DNA of 64,000 nt from Cucumis sativus (lineage: Eukaryota > Streptophyta > Magnoliopsida > Cucurbitales > Cucurbitaceae). The position numbers and the translations under genes were made by a program. The notes under the pieces were generated by a model that was not told where the DNA came from, made no database searches, and saw only the letters and a program-made list of their open reading frames with translations. The DNA lies in contig NC_026657.2 in assembly GCF_000004075.3 (NCBI RefSeq), forward strand, positions 1,922,001 through 1,986,000. The letters run 5' to 3'. Positions 15,329 through 28,417 of this stretch are shown one piece after another; position 1 is the first letter of the stretch, and each line of letters starts with the position of its first letter.

Positions 15329-16559
15329 CCAATTTGACATCGAATTAGGTTAGACTAATGAAGAAGCAGTTTTAACTGCTTATGATATTCCGATAAATTC
15401 AAGGTTTATTTATTAACTTATTTAATCATATGTAAAAAAAAGAAGAAAAAAAAAAAAAAAAAGCATATTTTGATATTCTTATTTTTTTTCTTTTCTCTAT
15501 TTTCTTTTCCTAATTCTATTTTTATGGTACAATTTTTTCGTATATGTTATGGGTTTTACTTTTCATTCATAAACCTTTCTTAAAAAAATACGTTTCTTAA
15601 AAAAATACGTTTTCTTGTATTAAATTTACGTAATTGAAGATTTTGTTAGAATATTTATAGATTGATGTTTGATAATTTTATATGGATTTTTGAATTTGAT
15701 GGTGGTATCTTCTAAATAATTGGTTTTTTATTTTTATAAACAATTAAAATTTAACATTTTATTTGTTTTAAATAAGAAAATTAATAATATTGTATATACA
15801 TTTTAGAAAATCAGGATTGAAAAATGAAATTAAACTTAAAAAAAAACTCGTGGGAACCTCATGGAAAATCCCATAAGTTCCAGCAAAAATTGATGGGATG
15901 AGAATTGGATAGGGAGAGGGGATGGGAACACGGAATGACATCTCGACCCTGCTCCATCAACATCTTTATTTGTGATATTTTCATTTTTGATGTTTTTAAA
16001 AAAAGCATTTAAATCGTGTTTGATATACATGTTGTCAAAAATATTTTAAAATAACATGTGAAATAGCCTAACACAACATTTTTTTAAAACAATAAATTTT
16101 ATTATTTTTTTAAATTGTAAACATGTTTTCAATTGAACATTTTAAAAAACAGTAAAATAAATTAAAATATTTACAAGGTGTATTAAATTTTTGGATTGTG
16201 TCAACGAAAGTTAAACTTATATAATAGTATATCAATGTCAATAAGCATACCAGTGACTATCATTATCTATTAGTGATATAATCTAAATTTTTATGCTATA
16301 CCTGGTAAATATTTTGTCAATTTGATCCAAATTTATAATAAAAACAGCAAATTTAAATTTTAAATTGAATTGTTTCAAATACAATGAAAAAGAAAATTTA
16401 TTTTCGTTTTCCACTAAATCCTTTGTTTTTTCAAAATAATTTTAGATCACCAGCATGCCATAATTAGTTTAGTATTAGGCTTAACTTTCCAATTTTATCT
16501 AATTGACCTTTTGAGAGTTCATATATTTGACGACGCGGTGTCGTTCAGCTACCGGAAGA
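15329..16559. other. AT-rich intergenic region upstream of the VRN2-like gene
   Basis: Contains poly(A) and poly(T) runs and one copy of the dispersed 'gatagac' type repeat (16151-16328). The VRN2 promoter should lie in the last few hundred bases; no clear TATA box was identified. Confidence 0.55.
16151..16328. repeat. AT-rich dispersed repeat, copy A
   Basis: Left end ataaattaaaatatttacaa and right end taaatattttgtcaattt match, in inverted orientation, the right and left ends of the copy at 52476-52661. The interior has short 'tagtgata' and 'tcaatgtcaata' motifs. Confidence 0.55.
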
Positions 16560-16676
16560 ATATCAGTTCTTTTTTTGGAGGGGAGAACCATTTCCCACCA
16601 ATTTCTCTACTGTTCAACCATTCTTGAATTCTCTCCCAATTTCAAATGAGTTAGCTCCTAACTTCCATGGTTTCTG
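16560..16676 (+). other. Non-coding first exon (5' leader) of the VRN2-like gene
   Basis: A CT-rich leader-like sequence ends at a strong donor (CTG|gtaagg at 16677). The matching acceptor is cag at 18221-18223, so the second leader part is 18224-18275, next to the VRN2 ATG. Two short upstream reading frames are visible: ATG-AGT-stop (16646-16654) and one starting at 16667 that crosses the splice and stops after six codons. The transcription start is a guess and the 5' limit is approximate. Confidence 0.55.
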
Positions 16677-17766
16677 GTAAGGTTAATACACTTGCATTCC
16701 TTTTAATTTATCGTTTCCGCCGTTTGATTCTGTATTGTGTTCATAATTTATCCTCCCTCCGACCTCATCGGGTCAGAATTATATCCTATTTTGTGTTCTG
16801 CTCCTGAATTCTGAATATATGCTGAATCTTAGTGGGCATCTTGTTCTCTTGACTGGTGATCTTGGAGTTGGGCATAAAGTAGTTTCAGTCGAGGTAGAAG
16901 GGATGAAAATTTTGAATAATTACTTATTTGGTATGTGTTCTCTGTAAATGCTTCTAGTAAAACCAGGATTATGAACTTCAGAGTCATCTTTAAGATCGCT
17001 ATCTTCGTTGTTGTGGGACTTTGTATCCCTCTTTATGAGCTTGGCATAGTATGATTGTTATTGTTTAGAAGCTGGGGGTCATCTTGGTCAACGTTTTTAA
17101 TACTGATCTGAGTTCTTATGTAACGCTGAGTGGTAGACTGATCCAATTCAAGTTAACCAGTGTCTTTTAGAAAAATTTAGGTGATAAAATAGCAAATAAA
17201 TGCCATGGAAATTTACTCCCCGATCGAAGAGAAAATCCAGTGTCTATGCAAAAAGAGTCTGGAGTAAGGGAGTTGAAGAATCTGATTTCTGTCCACATTC
17301 TCTCTTTTAATAATGTTACAATAGAGAGCTGAGCTGGGATGTGGATTTTCAACACCTATTATCCGTTTAACTATCAAGATATGGGAGCAATTTGAGAACC
17401 ATATACCACAATAGTTGACCGGAGGTGGTGTTGAGGTGGTAGTGCTGAGGTGATGAGGCAGTGTTCACCTTTTTTTTTTCTTTTGGCTCTCTATTGATGT
17501 AAAAGTATCTTATCTTTCAGCAATTATAGCCTAAACACTCTTATATCCAGCTGGAGAAGTTTGTTTGTTTTTCTTGTACTATCTATTGGATGGGCTTATC
17601 CTTTTGTACATTTCATGTAATAAAAAGCTGTGTCCTATTAAAAAAGAAGGAAAAGAAAGTCAAACGTGGAAGACAACAAGAAGCATTCAACTCTATTCAA
17701 TACTTTGATGGAAGATTTATAGTTGTATGAAAGTACTACGATTAATGGTATATAAATGCAATTGAA

Positions 17767-18072
17767 CTAAGAGCATTTGACACAATCACTTATTGGCACA
17801 TAGCATCCTGGAAGTGGACAGCTTGGTTTCTGGATACCATTCACAATTCTTTTAGAATTTGGCTCTTTAGCTTGGGCCCTTTGGGTTTTTTTTTTTGTTT
17901 CGGATGGAAAACTTTTGGACTTAAAGTGGTGAAGAAGGCAAGGATAAATTTCGACCACTGTCAAAGTTCTTTTAGATGGCCTCTTAGGGACAAAGAGGAA
18001 GGATTTTTGGATATTATTTGGGATGAACTGTGTTAGTGTTTCTTCTTCTTTGAATGCTACCCATAAATGCAA
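17767..18072 (-). other. 101-codon Cys-tailed open frame inside the VRN2 leader intron
   Basis: An ATG-started frame on the minus strand encodes a basic protein ending in a cysteine-rich tail (CPLPGCYVPISDCVKCS). No signal peptide and no recognised family. It lies wholly within the first VRN2 intron in antisense. It could be a small cysteine-rich peptide gene fragment or chance. Confidence 0.25.
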
Positions 18073-18275
18073 TTCATTCTTGTGTGAAATTATTTCTTAT
18101 CTTCTCACATCTGCACCCACACAACATTGTGATATAAAAATTTATTCGATCTCTTGATATCTAATTATATTTTGAAAACTTTAATTGATATGATATTTTA
18201 ACACTTGTTTAGTGCTGTAACAGAGATCTGGTAGCTTAGCTCATCATTCGTAGCTAACCTCTTTCAAAGTTCAAG

Positions 18276-21200
18276 ATGTGCCATGATAATTTCCACGTGC
18301 ATTCTTTAGAAGAGGCAACGACAGCTGAAGATAGTCTCCTAATATATTGCAAACCAGTTGAACTATACAACATTCTTCATCTTCGTTCCCTTAACAATGT
18401 AATATGGTGCATCTCCTTGGGTCAATCACTTTTTATCCTCTATTCTATTGATTTCTTATGGATCAGCTTCCTTTATGCTTTCTTGTGTACACAATTTTCA
18501 TTAGTTATTGTCATTGAACGGAAAGTTTTGGAAGTTAAATATTCACATACTGCATCCCATTTGTTGGCATGTTGTACTTCAAACTTTATTTTTTTCAATA
18601 CATGATTTTACTAACTCAACATTGTAAGCTGATGAAGTTAATTCCTCTGTTGCAGCCTTCTTTTCTTCGACGTTGTTTGCATTACAAGTTACAAGCTAGG
18701 CGAAAAGAGAGGTAAGATGTTCATTTTCTGACTGGAGGAAAGGTTTAACTGTGGCTAATGGCAAGGTTTTTTTAAGTTGTTTAATTCATGAATATTCTCT
18801 AGCTTTTGTTCACTTTAGGAAACCTCGGAATTTGATAACAGAGATATCTATCTTAGCTTGAGTCTCGTTAATATACAGCTAATGTATAGTATATTAATGA
18901 TAGACTTCGTCATATTTTGTACTTAATTACTCTGGAGGAAGTATATGAAATGACTTAGTTACTGTAAGACATTCCTCTTGGCGTTCTTTTACAAAAGGAT
19001 TCAAGGAGTTTTCTATTCAAGATATTATTTGTAGTTGCAAGAGTCTTATGGATCCTTTTTGATCCTTTATTGGTCTCTTATCTTTTCCTTATGTTTCTTC
19101 TGTTTGTTGTTACTGTTTGGATACGAGCTGTTCTTTTCTTTCACGTGTTTTCTTTGTTAACTTTGTGACTTGGACCATTGGTCTCTTTTCGTTCTTTTAA
19201 CAAAATTGTGGTATCCTTTAAAAGCAACTTCCTATTTCAGATTTTTTTCCTGATGTATTAAACTTATTTAGCAGAAAAATTTCTAAAAGCATTTTTATAT
19301 TATAAAAACAGCAATTTTGTTTTGTGGTATTGTTGAATTTATTGTTCATATATGATCTGCTGAGAACAAAATGAAATAATCCTAAACCCTAAAACCTAAA
19401 TTGAATGAGAATAGAATGAAATCGTTCTCTTGTGCCTCATCCTTTCTGGTATTACTAATCAACGTGGTTTCATTAACATCCCATGATTGTATGATAGATA
19501 ATATTGGCCTTATGTACAGGGTGAGCACTGGAGTTGTAATTTTCAACTATAGGGACTACAACAACATAGTTCGAAAAACTGAAGGTCTCTCCCTGCCTTT
19601 TGTTGTAGTGAAACATCGAATGTTTTCATCTTCTTAAAGCCTTTGATAGTGCTATTTGCTTGCAATTTCTATGTACTATATGGACATGTCATGCCTTTTG
19701 AAAGATTACTTTCTGCTCATTTTGGTATGGAACATTTATGGTTTTATGTGCTGGAAATGTCACCATAGATCTGTTGATAGTATGTGTCTGTGTGTATTTT
19801 TATTTTTTACTTTTTTACCTTTTTTCTTGTTTGAACAAGCTATTATATCAATTAATATTTTAGAACTATTTGTTTTCGTCAATGAGACTTGTTAGAAAAA
19901 AACCATTTTCTATTATTTTTAATTTCAATTTTAAACTTTGTTTGAAAAGAAAATTGTGTGTGTGTGTTGTTGTTTTCTATTTTTTTTAAATGTATGAGTG
20001 GTGCATGTGCGTCAACAAAAGATGAACTGAAAAAAAAAGTACAAGAAGACAATAAAATCTGGTTTTTGTGGTCTAAATCTTTTCTTCAATCATTTTTCTG
20101 GAATACAGACCAATTCGAGAACGTTCATGTATTTCCCGGTCACTTGTACTTTTCAATTTGAATTTTTGTTTGGTTTGTTTTGTATTTCGTTTTTGTTTGT
20201 TTGTTTTTCTAATTATTTTTTTTAAATAAAAAAAATGTTTTTGTTATTTCTTATTTGTTTCCTGAAAACTATTAAATTATTATTCAATTTTTTGTACTGG
20301 AATACGAGGCATTTCTTTTTAAAATTTAATTGGAGCTAACTAGGTCTGTTGTATTAATTATTTGCTGTCTTCATTTGAGCTGTAAAATATGTAGGAATTA
20401 ATTGTAGATCATTTCATCTACCCTAATACCGACTGTTGTAACTAAAAGAATTCTTATAATTATAGCTAATAATATCAGGTTATAGGTTCCATTGTTTCTT
20501 GTAGAGATAGATGATATATAATAGTTTTTTCTGTAAAGACTTGTAGTTTTCTTTAGATACAATCATCTAATAGAAATGGATAAGTATGCCATGTAAATCA
20601 TTAGCTGCACTGGATATGATAAGTCCGTTTAACATAATGTGTTTTTTGTATTAGACTTCTATCTTGCTTTTTGAACGTACAGTTTTGATCCCAATTTCAT
20701 TCTCAAATTATGTAGTGACCGAAGACTTCTCATGTCCATTTTGTTTGATGCTATGCGCAAGCTTTAAGGTAGGCATTCAGACTCTGATAATCCTTAAAGA
20801 AGTTAAGGTTTTTATTTCTTGACCGACCTTTATTGAGAAATATGAAAGAAATACAAAGCGTACAAGAAAAAAGGAAAACCCACAAAGCGGTCCGAGCAAG
20901 ACATTAAATCTCTCAATGTCCCATGCTTCAAACTTAGACCTATACAATGTCCTTTAGACTGCGACCATTCCTCTCTCAAGCCATAACCTCCTATAAAACA
21001 ATGAAAATTCAAACTTGATAGAGACCTTCTTTTATCCTGACTAGGAGGATTAATATAGCCTCCTCAATTAGATAACCACAATTAACCCAACCCAACAGAT
21101 CGATGTCTTAACAGTTCTCCCAAATAGCTATGGCAATCCAACAACCCCTCAAATATAATCTAAATTCTCTGTTGCTGGATGAACACAAATACAGACCCAA

Positions 21201-24200
21201 CTCAACAGACCCATCGGTTGTTCAGGGGAAAGGGAGTTGGAAAGCAGGGGTGTGTGCTCTATTGTAGGGTGGTAAAAGTAAAGATAAAGATAGCCCCAAC
21301 TCCCTTATTGTACATCCACAGTTATAGATCCTCGCACATCCAACTCCCTTATTTACTGAATAAGTTTCTAGTGATTTAGTTGTTACGATAACTGCAAACT
21401 GACCAAGCTGAATTAGCTGATTATCTGAAATCTAATAGAAATTATGTAGCTGTTGCCACCATGTGTAGTACAAATTCAGATATCCTATATTTGTACATGT
21501 TCTGCTCATATTGACATTTTCCATCAAGTTGTTGCAATTCGTTGAATCATATTATTGTTATTTTTATTATTTCCTTTGTTGTACTTGTTTGTGTTGTTTA
21601 TGTGTATTCGGATAGCATAATTTTAGCTGGATCATGCCATAGAGATATTTCGTATGCTTTTAAAATTTAGTTGCTTTTTGGTGGAATCCTTGATTGAACT
21701 TTTGTGCTTATTTTTTTTCGGAAAAGAATGACACTGGTCATTAAGAAAATAAAAGGCGATTAATGCTTTTGTCCTTATTTTTTAGGGTTTGCGCTACCAC
21801 TTATGCTCTTCCCATGATATGTTCAACTTCGAATACTGGGTTGGTAATCTCCAATGTCTAGATGTTTGCTGCTTATCTAGCCATTATGTGGTTTGTGAAG
21901 AAACATTTAACTTGTAGGTGACTGAAGAATATCAGGCAGTAAACGTCTCTGTGAAAGTTGATGTCTTTAGACCTGAGGTGAGAGTTTGAAATTACTTTCT
22001 GCGAAGAATTATTTTTTATAATTTTTCTTCTCTTATCGTTATACTTATCATGTCAATTTAAAGGAACATTTTGGAGCGTTAATACTTGGTTAGACCCAAA
22101 GCTATCATCAAAAGATCCTCCAATCCAAATTCCACATTTAATGAATTTTTCTTTCTTAAATTATTACTGTACTGAAATAAAAAACACTCAAAATCCTTCT
22201 CAGCTTTTGGTTGTCTTCTAAAGATCCAACAGTCTCTTCCACATTGGATGAATTTGGCTGCCTTGGAACAATGCTTTACTGAAACCAATGACACTCAAAA
22301 TCCTTCACACTTTCAATAGGTCTGCTTGTCAGATAAGGCTTTTCTTAAGTGGGGCAGGAGTGATCTGGCAGAGTTGCAACTGCTTGTCAGTTGTCTCTTC
22401 CTCTGTGTCTCTTATGACCTTCACATTCTTCCTTTTTCTCTCTCTGTTGCTTATTTTGTTTCTTCACTCAGTTCATCCTAGCTTGTGACTTGTCAATGGT
22501 GTTTTAGTTTAGTTTGTTTAACAATTTCATGGATTATCATGCCAAAACCCCTGTTGAAGGTTTATGTTTTTATTTTGTATTCTTTTTTTTTTTTCCTTTT
22601 TTTGCAGAATGTAGCAGATGGAGTGGACCCACAACTACAAACTTTCTTCTTCTGGTAAGTTTTTTGAACCTCATCGTATGGTTATCTTGTTGCTGCTTTG
22701 CCTTATTCTATTGATATATTTGACTATCTAATATTCAGCACAAGACCACGAAAGCGCAAATTAAAGAACTCTATTCAGAATGGGAAGTATGTGCAGTTCT
22801 TGGAGATGGACTCACCTGGACCTGCCACAGAAGGCATGCACAAGGGATTTGTCGGGCATAATGCTGGTAATCTCATTTCTTTTACAGTCCTCTAGTTATT
22901 TCCTTTAAGATAGAAGGAAAAGGAGTGATTGAATTCTTTCATATGTCAGACTAACAAAAGTGGCAAACTAGCGTTTTGTAAATATGCCATTCTGACATTC
23001 TTGTGTGTAAACTTGGCTGATAATTTATACTTACCGGGCTTGCATGGTGTTTCATTTGAAACTTTTGGCTTGGACTAGAAGCCCTTACAAAATGTGGTAC
23101 TAAAATTTTCCCCTCGATTGTTATTATTCTTTTAGTTAACAAAGGGATACCAAGGGAAGTTGATTAAAACGTAAGTTCAAAAAGGGGGTTGGGGATTTTA
23201 CTTTTCGGTGTCCATCCAATTAAAATGAATTTTAATTAATTGTGTTGAGATATTTGACAATCATCGATTGCATGTTATATATCGTGATTTTGAGAAGCTC
23301 ATATCGCATCAAGCTGTAGTAAACAATATACCATTATCTTATTTCTTCGTAGATGGATTTTCTTTTCTTTGACTTTGCACTTCGTGGATATTGAACTATA
23401 TGATCTCAACAATCTGCTTTGCAATTCAACTGAAATTAAGTTTGTATTTAGATGGTGTATCCTGTGAAAAAGAGGGGAGCCATTCATTCCCCATTGAGAC
23501 TTATTTGCAGAATGCACAACAAGACGGAGAAAATATTGGCCCTGAAGGTCCTTCCTCTATGGAGTGCATTGAACGTGTTGCATCCAGCTCAAATATTCCA
23601 GGTTTCTCAGTGGCTATCAATCAATCATCTACAGGTCCTGAATGTTATAAAGTACTTTCTGGAAATGATCATTTACAACCAGCCAAAGCAAGGAAGTTAA
23701 CGGTAGAACGAGATCCAAGAAAGTATGTTTGCCATCTTTTCTGGTTTTTTTCCTTCAGATATCAAAGCTTCATTAGCATGTAGTCTTGGCTGCGTTTAGT
23801 TTTGTATTTGTTCATTTACTACCTTTAGTTGTTTTTGTTTTTTGTTTTTCCGTTTAACTATTTTACTTTTGTCTTAAAACAATTAGGACTTGCCAACTTA
23901 AGCATATCTGAAACCAACTTCCTAAAGTTTCAAATATCCAATCTCACATGTTGAACTCAAGAAAAAAAAGAAGAATATAGCTCAATTGTTAAGTCATCTC
24001 TATCCTTCTATGAGATTATAGGTCCCTCATTTCATTTTATGAGTGATGTAATATATTAAAGAAGGGTAAAGTAGACTTTTGGTCCCTTAGGTTTTAGGAT
24101 CTGTATCAATCTAGCCCCTCTGTTTCAAAATCGAACAATCAAGTTCTTAACATTTAGAAATGCTCAATTTCATTCCCTTTGTTCGTGGCAACATTAGCCT

Positions 24201-27200
24201 CAATTTTAAAATAAAAAGTCAATTATTAAAATTTAATTATAGTAAAAATAAAATTAAATATAACAAAAAATGTTGAACCAATATTACTCTTTCCCTCTTT
24301 CCCTCACCTGCTTTCATCCCAATGCCGTCGGCTGCAAAAAGAAAAAAAAAGGAACAACAAGGTATGACCCCACGGATGGTGGATGGTGTTTTTAAGATGA
24401 AGTAGAGGGTGGAGTAATGAGAATAAAGAAGAAGCGGAAAGGAAAAGAAAAGAGAGAAAAAAAGTTTCAATGATGACTAACGATAGCGGCACCCATGGAT
24501 AGGATGAAGGAGAAAAAAGATGGAAGAATGAGAGAGAAGAAAGAGTAAAAGGAGAACGGAAAATGATTTTTTTAAACATAATTTTTCAGTACAAAGTAGA
24601 TGCCTCTGATGAAAAAATTGACAGATAAGACCAAAATAGTTTTTAATTAATGGAAAAATTCTAGAGCCATTTTTACAAATAATTAGTGGAAAAATTGACA
24701 AAGAGGTCAACATGCTACCAACTACAATCCTTGAGGGTAAAATTGGTGGGTATGCTAACTCAGGGACCCAAATGCAAGCTAAACCAAACCTTAGGAGCCC
24801 AAAGTGACCCATTTCCGAAAGTAAATATTATTATTTGTATTTTAACCTTTATTTTAATTATTTCCATGTCAGCTTTTGTGATTTTTTAAATTTAAAATCA
24901 ACATCGAGCATGTTTCAAGTATGTTCTAAGCATGAGGATTGGTTGTTCAATTTTGAAACCTAGCAATAATTTGACACAAATCCTAAACTTCGGGACTAAA
25001 AGGTTAATTTACTTTAATCCTTGCTTTTAAACAAGTTTTATACTGTGTGATTATACCGTGTGAAAGAACATGGATACATCAACCGTTGAACAAAATTCTA
25101 AAGGAGGATCTAAATTGACTCATTTAAGCAAGTTTAGGATTTTAATTGATAAAATTGTTAGTTTGGGGTCTTATCACATAAAACCCGCAAAGTAACGGTT
25201 ATAAATTGATTTTTTTCCCTTAAATATATAACCGGTAGATAATAAGCTAAAGAATAGAAAACAAATAGATTTTTCTTAATAAAACTCAACGAGGTTGCAT
25301 AAAAATGTGCTTTTTTTCTGAAAGATGTGTATTTTTTGTGATGCTTGCCTTCATTTCATTGTTGGAAAACGATTAGAGAAATATAATTTAGTTTTCCATA
25401 AAATTAATTAGACAGTATAAATACCTTTAAATCTTTACCTTATATAATTTACTATATTAGAAAACGGTGATATATGTGATGTTTGTAAAGATAACTTTTC
25501 AAAATATTTTTTTATGCCTGCGTCTTTGTTGTGTCTATACCATAATTTTTAGGAAATGGTCCATTGACATGTTCATTATCATATCCATGTTGGTATTTCT
25601 AGCTTTACAGTCTGAATTATACCTGAGTTTCAAGTTCATCTTTGAATTCTAGAGCTGTCCGTAGATTTTAATCAATTCTGAGACTGCCAGTAAGTAAGGG
25701 TGGTCAATTTATTTTGTTATTTCAGCCGCATGCTTTTGCAGAAACGGCAGTTTTATCACTCTCACAGGGTTCAGGTATGAAACTTGATTTTACAACATTG
25801 GTTTTTGGTGTTATGGATCCTGTTCTTTCGTACTTTATTGAGTAGGAGGAATTTAAACATGTGCTTTTGACATTTAAATTAATGATCAGTTTCATTTGGT
25901 CTAGTCTAGTGCAATTTAGAGATAACTGTAAGAAATGAAATGGAAGTGAGTTATGATTAGGAGATGAAAAAGGCCAGCTGGGTACCAGGTTTGGATCATT
26001 GGTATTTTATTTGTTTATTTTTAGTCCCACCATTGTCCAATCATTCAACATTTAGTAGTCAAAACATATGTAAGATGTACATGAACTTTAATAGTTCCTA
26101 TTCTGTTAATTAAGCATTCAAAGTGAGCTGCATCTGCTTCTAGCTTGCTACCATATTATTGTTGGTCCTTATTTACTGTAATTAAATCTGTTGATTGCTC
26201 ATTGCTGTCTTCTGTTTTGACCATGAAGCCTATGGCTCTAGATAAAGTACTATCCGACAAAGATAGCGAGGACGAAGTAGATGATGACATTGCTGATTTT
26301 GAAGATCGAAGGGTATGGTTTTTAATATTGAACTAGTAAATATTGATTTGTTTCTACTGGGAATATTTTTGAAGGATTTTTTTCAAGAATTTGAAATGAT
26401 TTTTCAAACTAGCAATATGGATTATCTTTGCCTGGCAGGTGATTACAATCTTGTGTAACACTGTTTAGACCTGTTACATTTATTTCTTTTTTATGGAATT
26501 TGTATAAACTTAAAAGTACCAACTTGATATGTTAATTTACAGATGCTCGATGATTTCGTGGATGTCACCAAAGATGAAAAGCGGCTTATGCATCTATGGA
26601 ACTCCTTTGTTAGAAAGCAAAGGTTGTTCCTTGCCAGCGTTATATTCCTTATCAATCCTTTCCTCTATACTGTTTAATTCTACTTTAACATGGTATCAAA
26701 CTGAGCTGCACCATGAATAATATTTCCTGGCAGTCCCATAATTCCTATATATAATAAAAGTATATTCACTGCTGTGTACCAGAGTGCTAGCTGATGGTCA
26801 CGTGCCTTGGGCATGTGAAGCATTCTCAAAACTTCACGGGAAAGAGCTTATCTCATCTCCGCCTCTCTTTTGGTAATGCTCTTCAAAATGTTGGCATATT
26901 TCCATGGTTAAATTTGACGTTGGCTGCTTTGTGATGCTTGTTCATTATTTGTTGTGTTTTGTTTTGATCGTTGGCTGCTTGATATTTCTGCACAAGGGCG
27001 CATCAATAAAGATTTGGATAACTGATGTACTGATGTAAGCTTCATTTTGAAGCTTTAACGAAGTAGACCTTTTTTGCTTAGCTGCGTGATGATTGGCATC
27101 AGAGCTTGAAACAAGACATGATGACAATAGGTGAAATCTCCTCGAGCAAGCTTCCAGAGGCTATGGTTGAGTTGAAACAACATATCTGTTAGGTACATGA

Positions 27201-28417
27201 GCTACCTTTGTCCTACATCGGATAGAATGAGATTGACCAATGTGGTACTTAAATAGCTTGGCCCTCTCACCTCAATAGCTAACTTTTAAATGCAAATCTA
27301 CAAGGTGGTTAAGTACCTAAAAAAAAATTTATTCAAGGAATTACCAAATTATTGACTACATGGAAGGATCTGTGGACATGCAGTAAGCTTTTTGCGTCAC
27401 TGGTAATTGTAGGAAAAAGAACACTTGAGATGAACAAGCCCCTAGTTGAATTGTACATTGGAATGAGAATGAGCATCAGTGTAATTGAAGGCAGTGTATA
27501 GAGAAAAGCCAATTAAAATTTGGATGGCAAAACTTCTAACATGACTGATCCCGACATGTGTTTGGCAAGCCTTGGAAGGGGTGCGGAATAAGGAGAATGA
27601 TTCCAACTCCAAGGATGAATTTTGAGGGCTCCCAATTCTTTTACTTCTAATTGGTACGATGAGATCTTCTTACAATCTTTTCATCAAGAAGAGTAATTTA
27701 TGGATTTTGTACAAGACAATTGGGATAATCGAAGCTTTTCTGTGCTTCTTTGAGATATTCTTACGAACTAGGTTCTTGATTCTGGGTTTTCTCGATGCAG
27801 CAGTGAAAAGCACAAAAAAATAGTTCTTTCAAATGTTAACGACAGGTTTGATTAGTTCAATAAACTCGTGGAAATTCTTGATCACTTCAGTATTTTTCCT
27901 TCTGGAATCTCAACTCAAGTTTAATCAGTAATCTTGTGGGCCTTTGAAAGCTTGAAATTTGTGCTTACAGGTGACAAAACATGTGAATGGCTGGTCCTAA
28001 AGTCATTTTAATTGCTTTTGCAGCCTTTTGGAAGTTTGATGAGACCATGTTGGATGACAAGATTGAACGTCTTCCAGACCATATTAACGAAGCTTGTTTC
28101 TTCCTCTCTAGCTTGAATCATTTGCCAATACAACTAAGAATCCTTTCTTTATTCGAGTATCTGGTCCATCCTATTTGTGTTTGGAAGGGTGCCAATGCAG
28201 ATCCATTTCGATTTGGGTTCGAATTCTGACATTCTTTGGCTTAAAAAATTGATCCTGAATCATCTCTTTTTGCAGGTGTTGGAGATTATTCATGATCAAG
28301 CTCTGGAATCATGGTCTTCTCGATGCATCTACCATGAACAACTGTAATTTAACACTTGAAGGATTCAAAGACGAGAGTTCGAATGCTACGAAAAACTGTG
28401 GAGGAGATGACGATTAG
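18276..28417 (+). CDS. VRN2: VRN2-like Polycomb (PRC2) VEFS-box protein
   Basis: Subunit of Polycomb repressive complex 2 (the Su(z)12 homologue), which in plants supports H3K27 methylation, for example in vernalization and flowering. Fourteen exons join in frame: 18276-18398, 18656-18711, 19520-19584, 20716-20768, 21786-21839, 21918-21977, 22608-22654, 22739-22866, 23452-23722, 25726-25774, 26229-26312, 26543-26622, 26783-26872, 28276-28417. They give 433 residues; I recall about 440 for Arabidopsis VRN2. The N-terminal block has [15 protein letters not shown]. The C2H2 zinc finger is intact (Cys88, Cys91, His104, His109). A basic stretch TRPRKRKLK follows. The VEFS box runs from about 286 to 410, with its acidic segment [19 protein letters not shown] and a Trp/Cys-rich end ([16 protein letters not shown]). 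An in-frame TAA at 18255-18257 fixes the Met-Cys start. It lacks the longer EMF2 N-terminus and middle region, so it is VRN2-type rather than EMF2-type. Confidence 0.93.
20822..21012 (-). mobile_element. Possible retroelement fragment in VRN2 intron 4
   Basis: On the minus strand a coding-like run of 60 codons is followed by 'atttcatatttctcaataaagg', resembling the end of a polyadenylated element or processed sequence. Identity unknown. Confidence 0.25.
24067..24813. mobile_element. Candidate TIR element in VRN2 intron 9
   Basis: Left end aaagtagacttttggtccct followed by taggttt; the reverse complement of the right end reads aaatgggtcactttgggctc followed by ctaaggttt. The ends are imperfect inverted repeats of about 25 bp. 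The interior has purine-rich stretches and no credible coding frame. No target-site duplication was established. Confidence 0.45.
27187..27320. repeat. Small inverted-end insertion in VRN2 intron 13
   Basis: A segment of about 130 bp runs from TTAGGTAC (27189) to GTACCTAA (27320), an 8-bp perfect inverted repeat, and contains 'gtcctacatcgg', a phrase common in plant LTR ends. It may be a remnant of a small LTR or MITE. Confidence 0.3.

Noticed and set aside
24237..24812. Overlapping Leu/Phe/Ser-rich frames on the minus strand in VRN2 intron 9
   Set aside because: They are low-complexity translations of purine-rich sequence inside a transposon-like insert.
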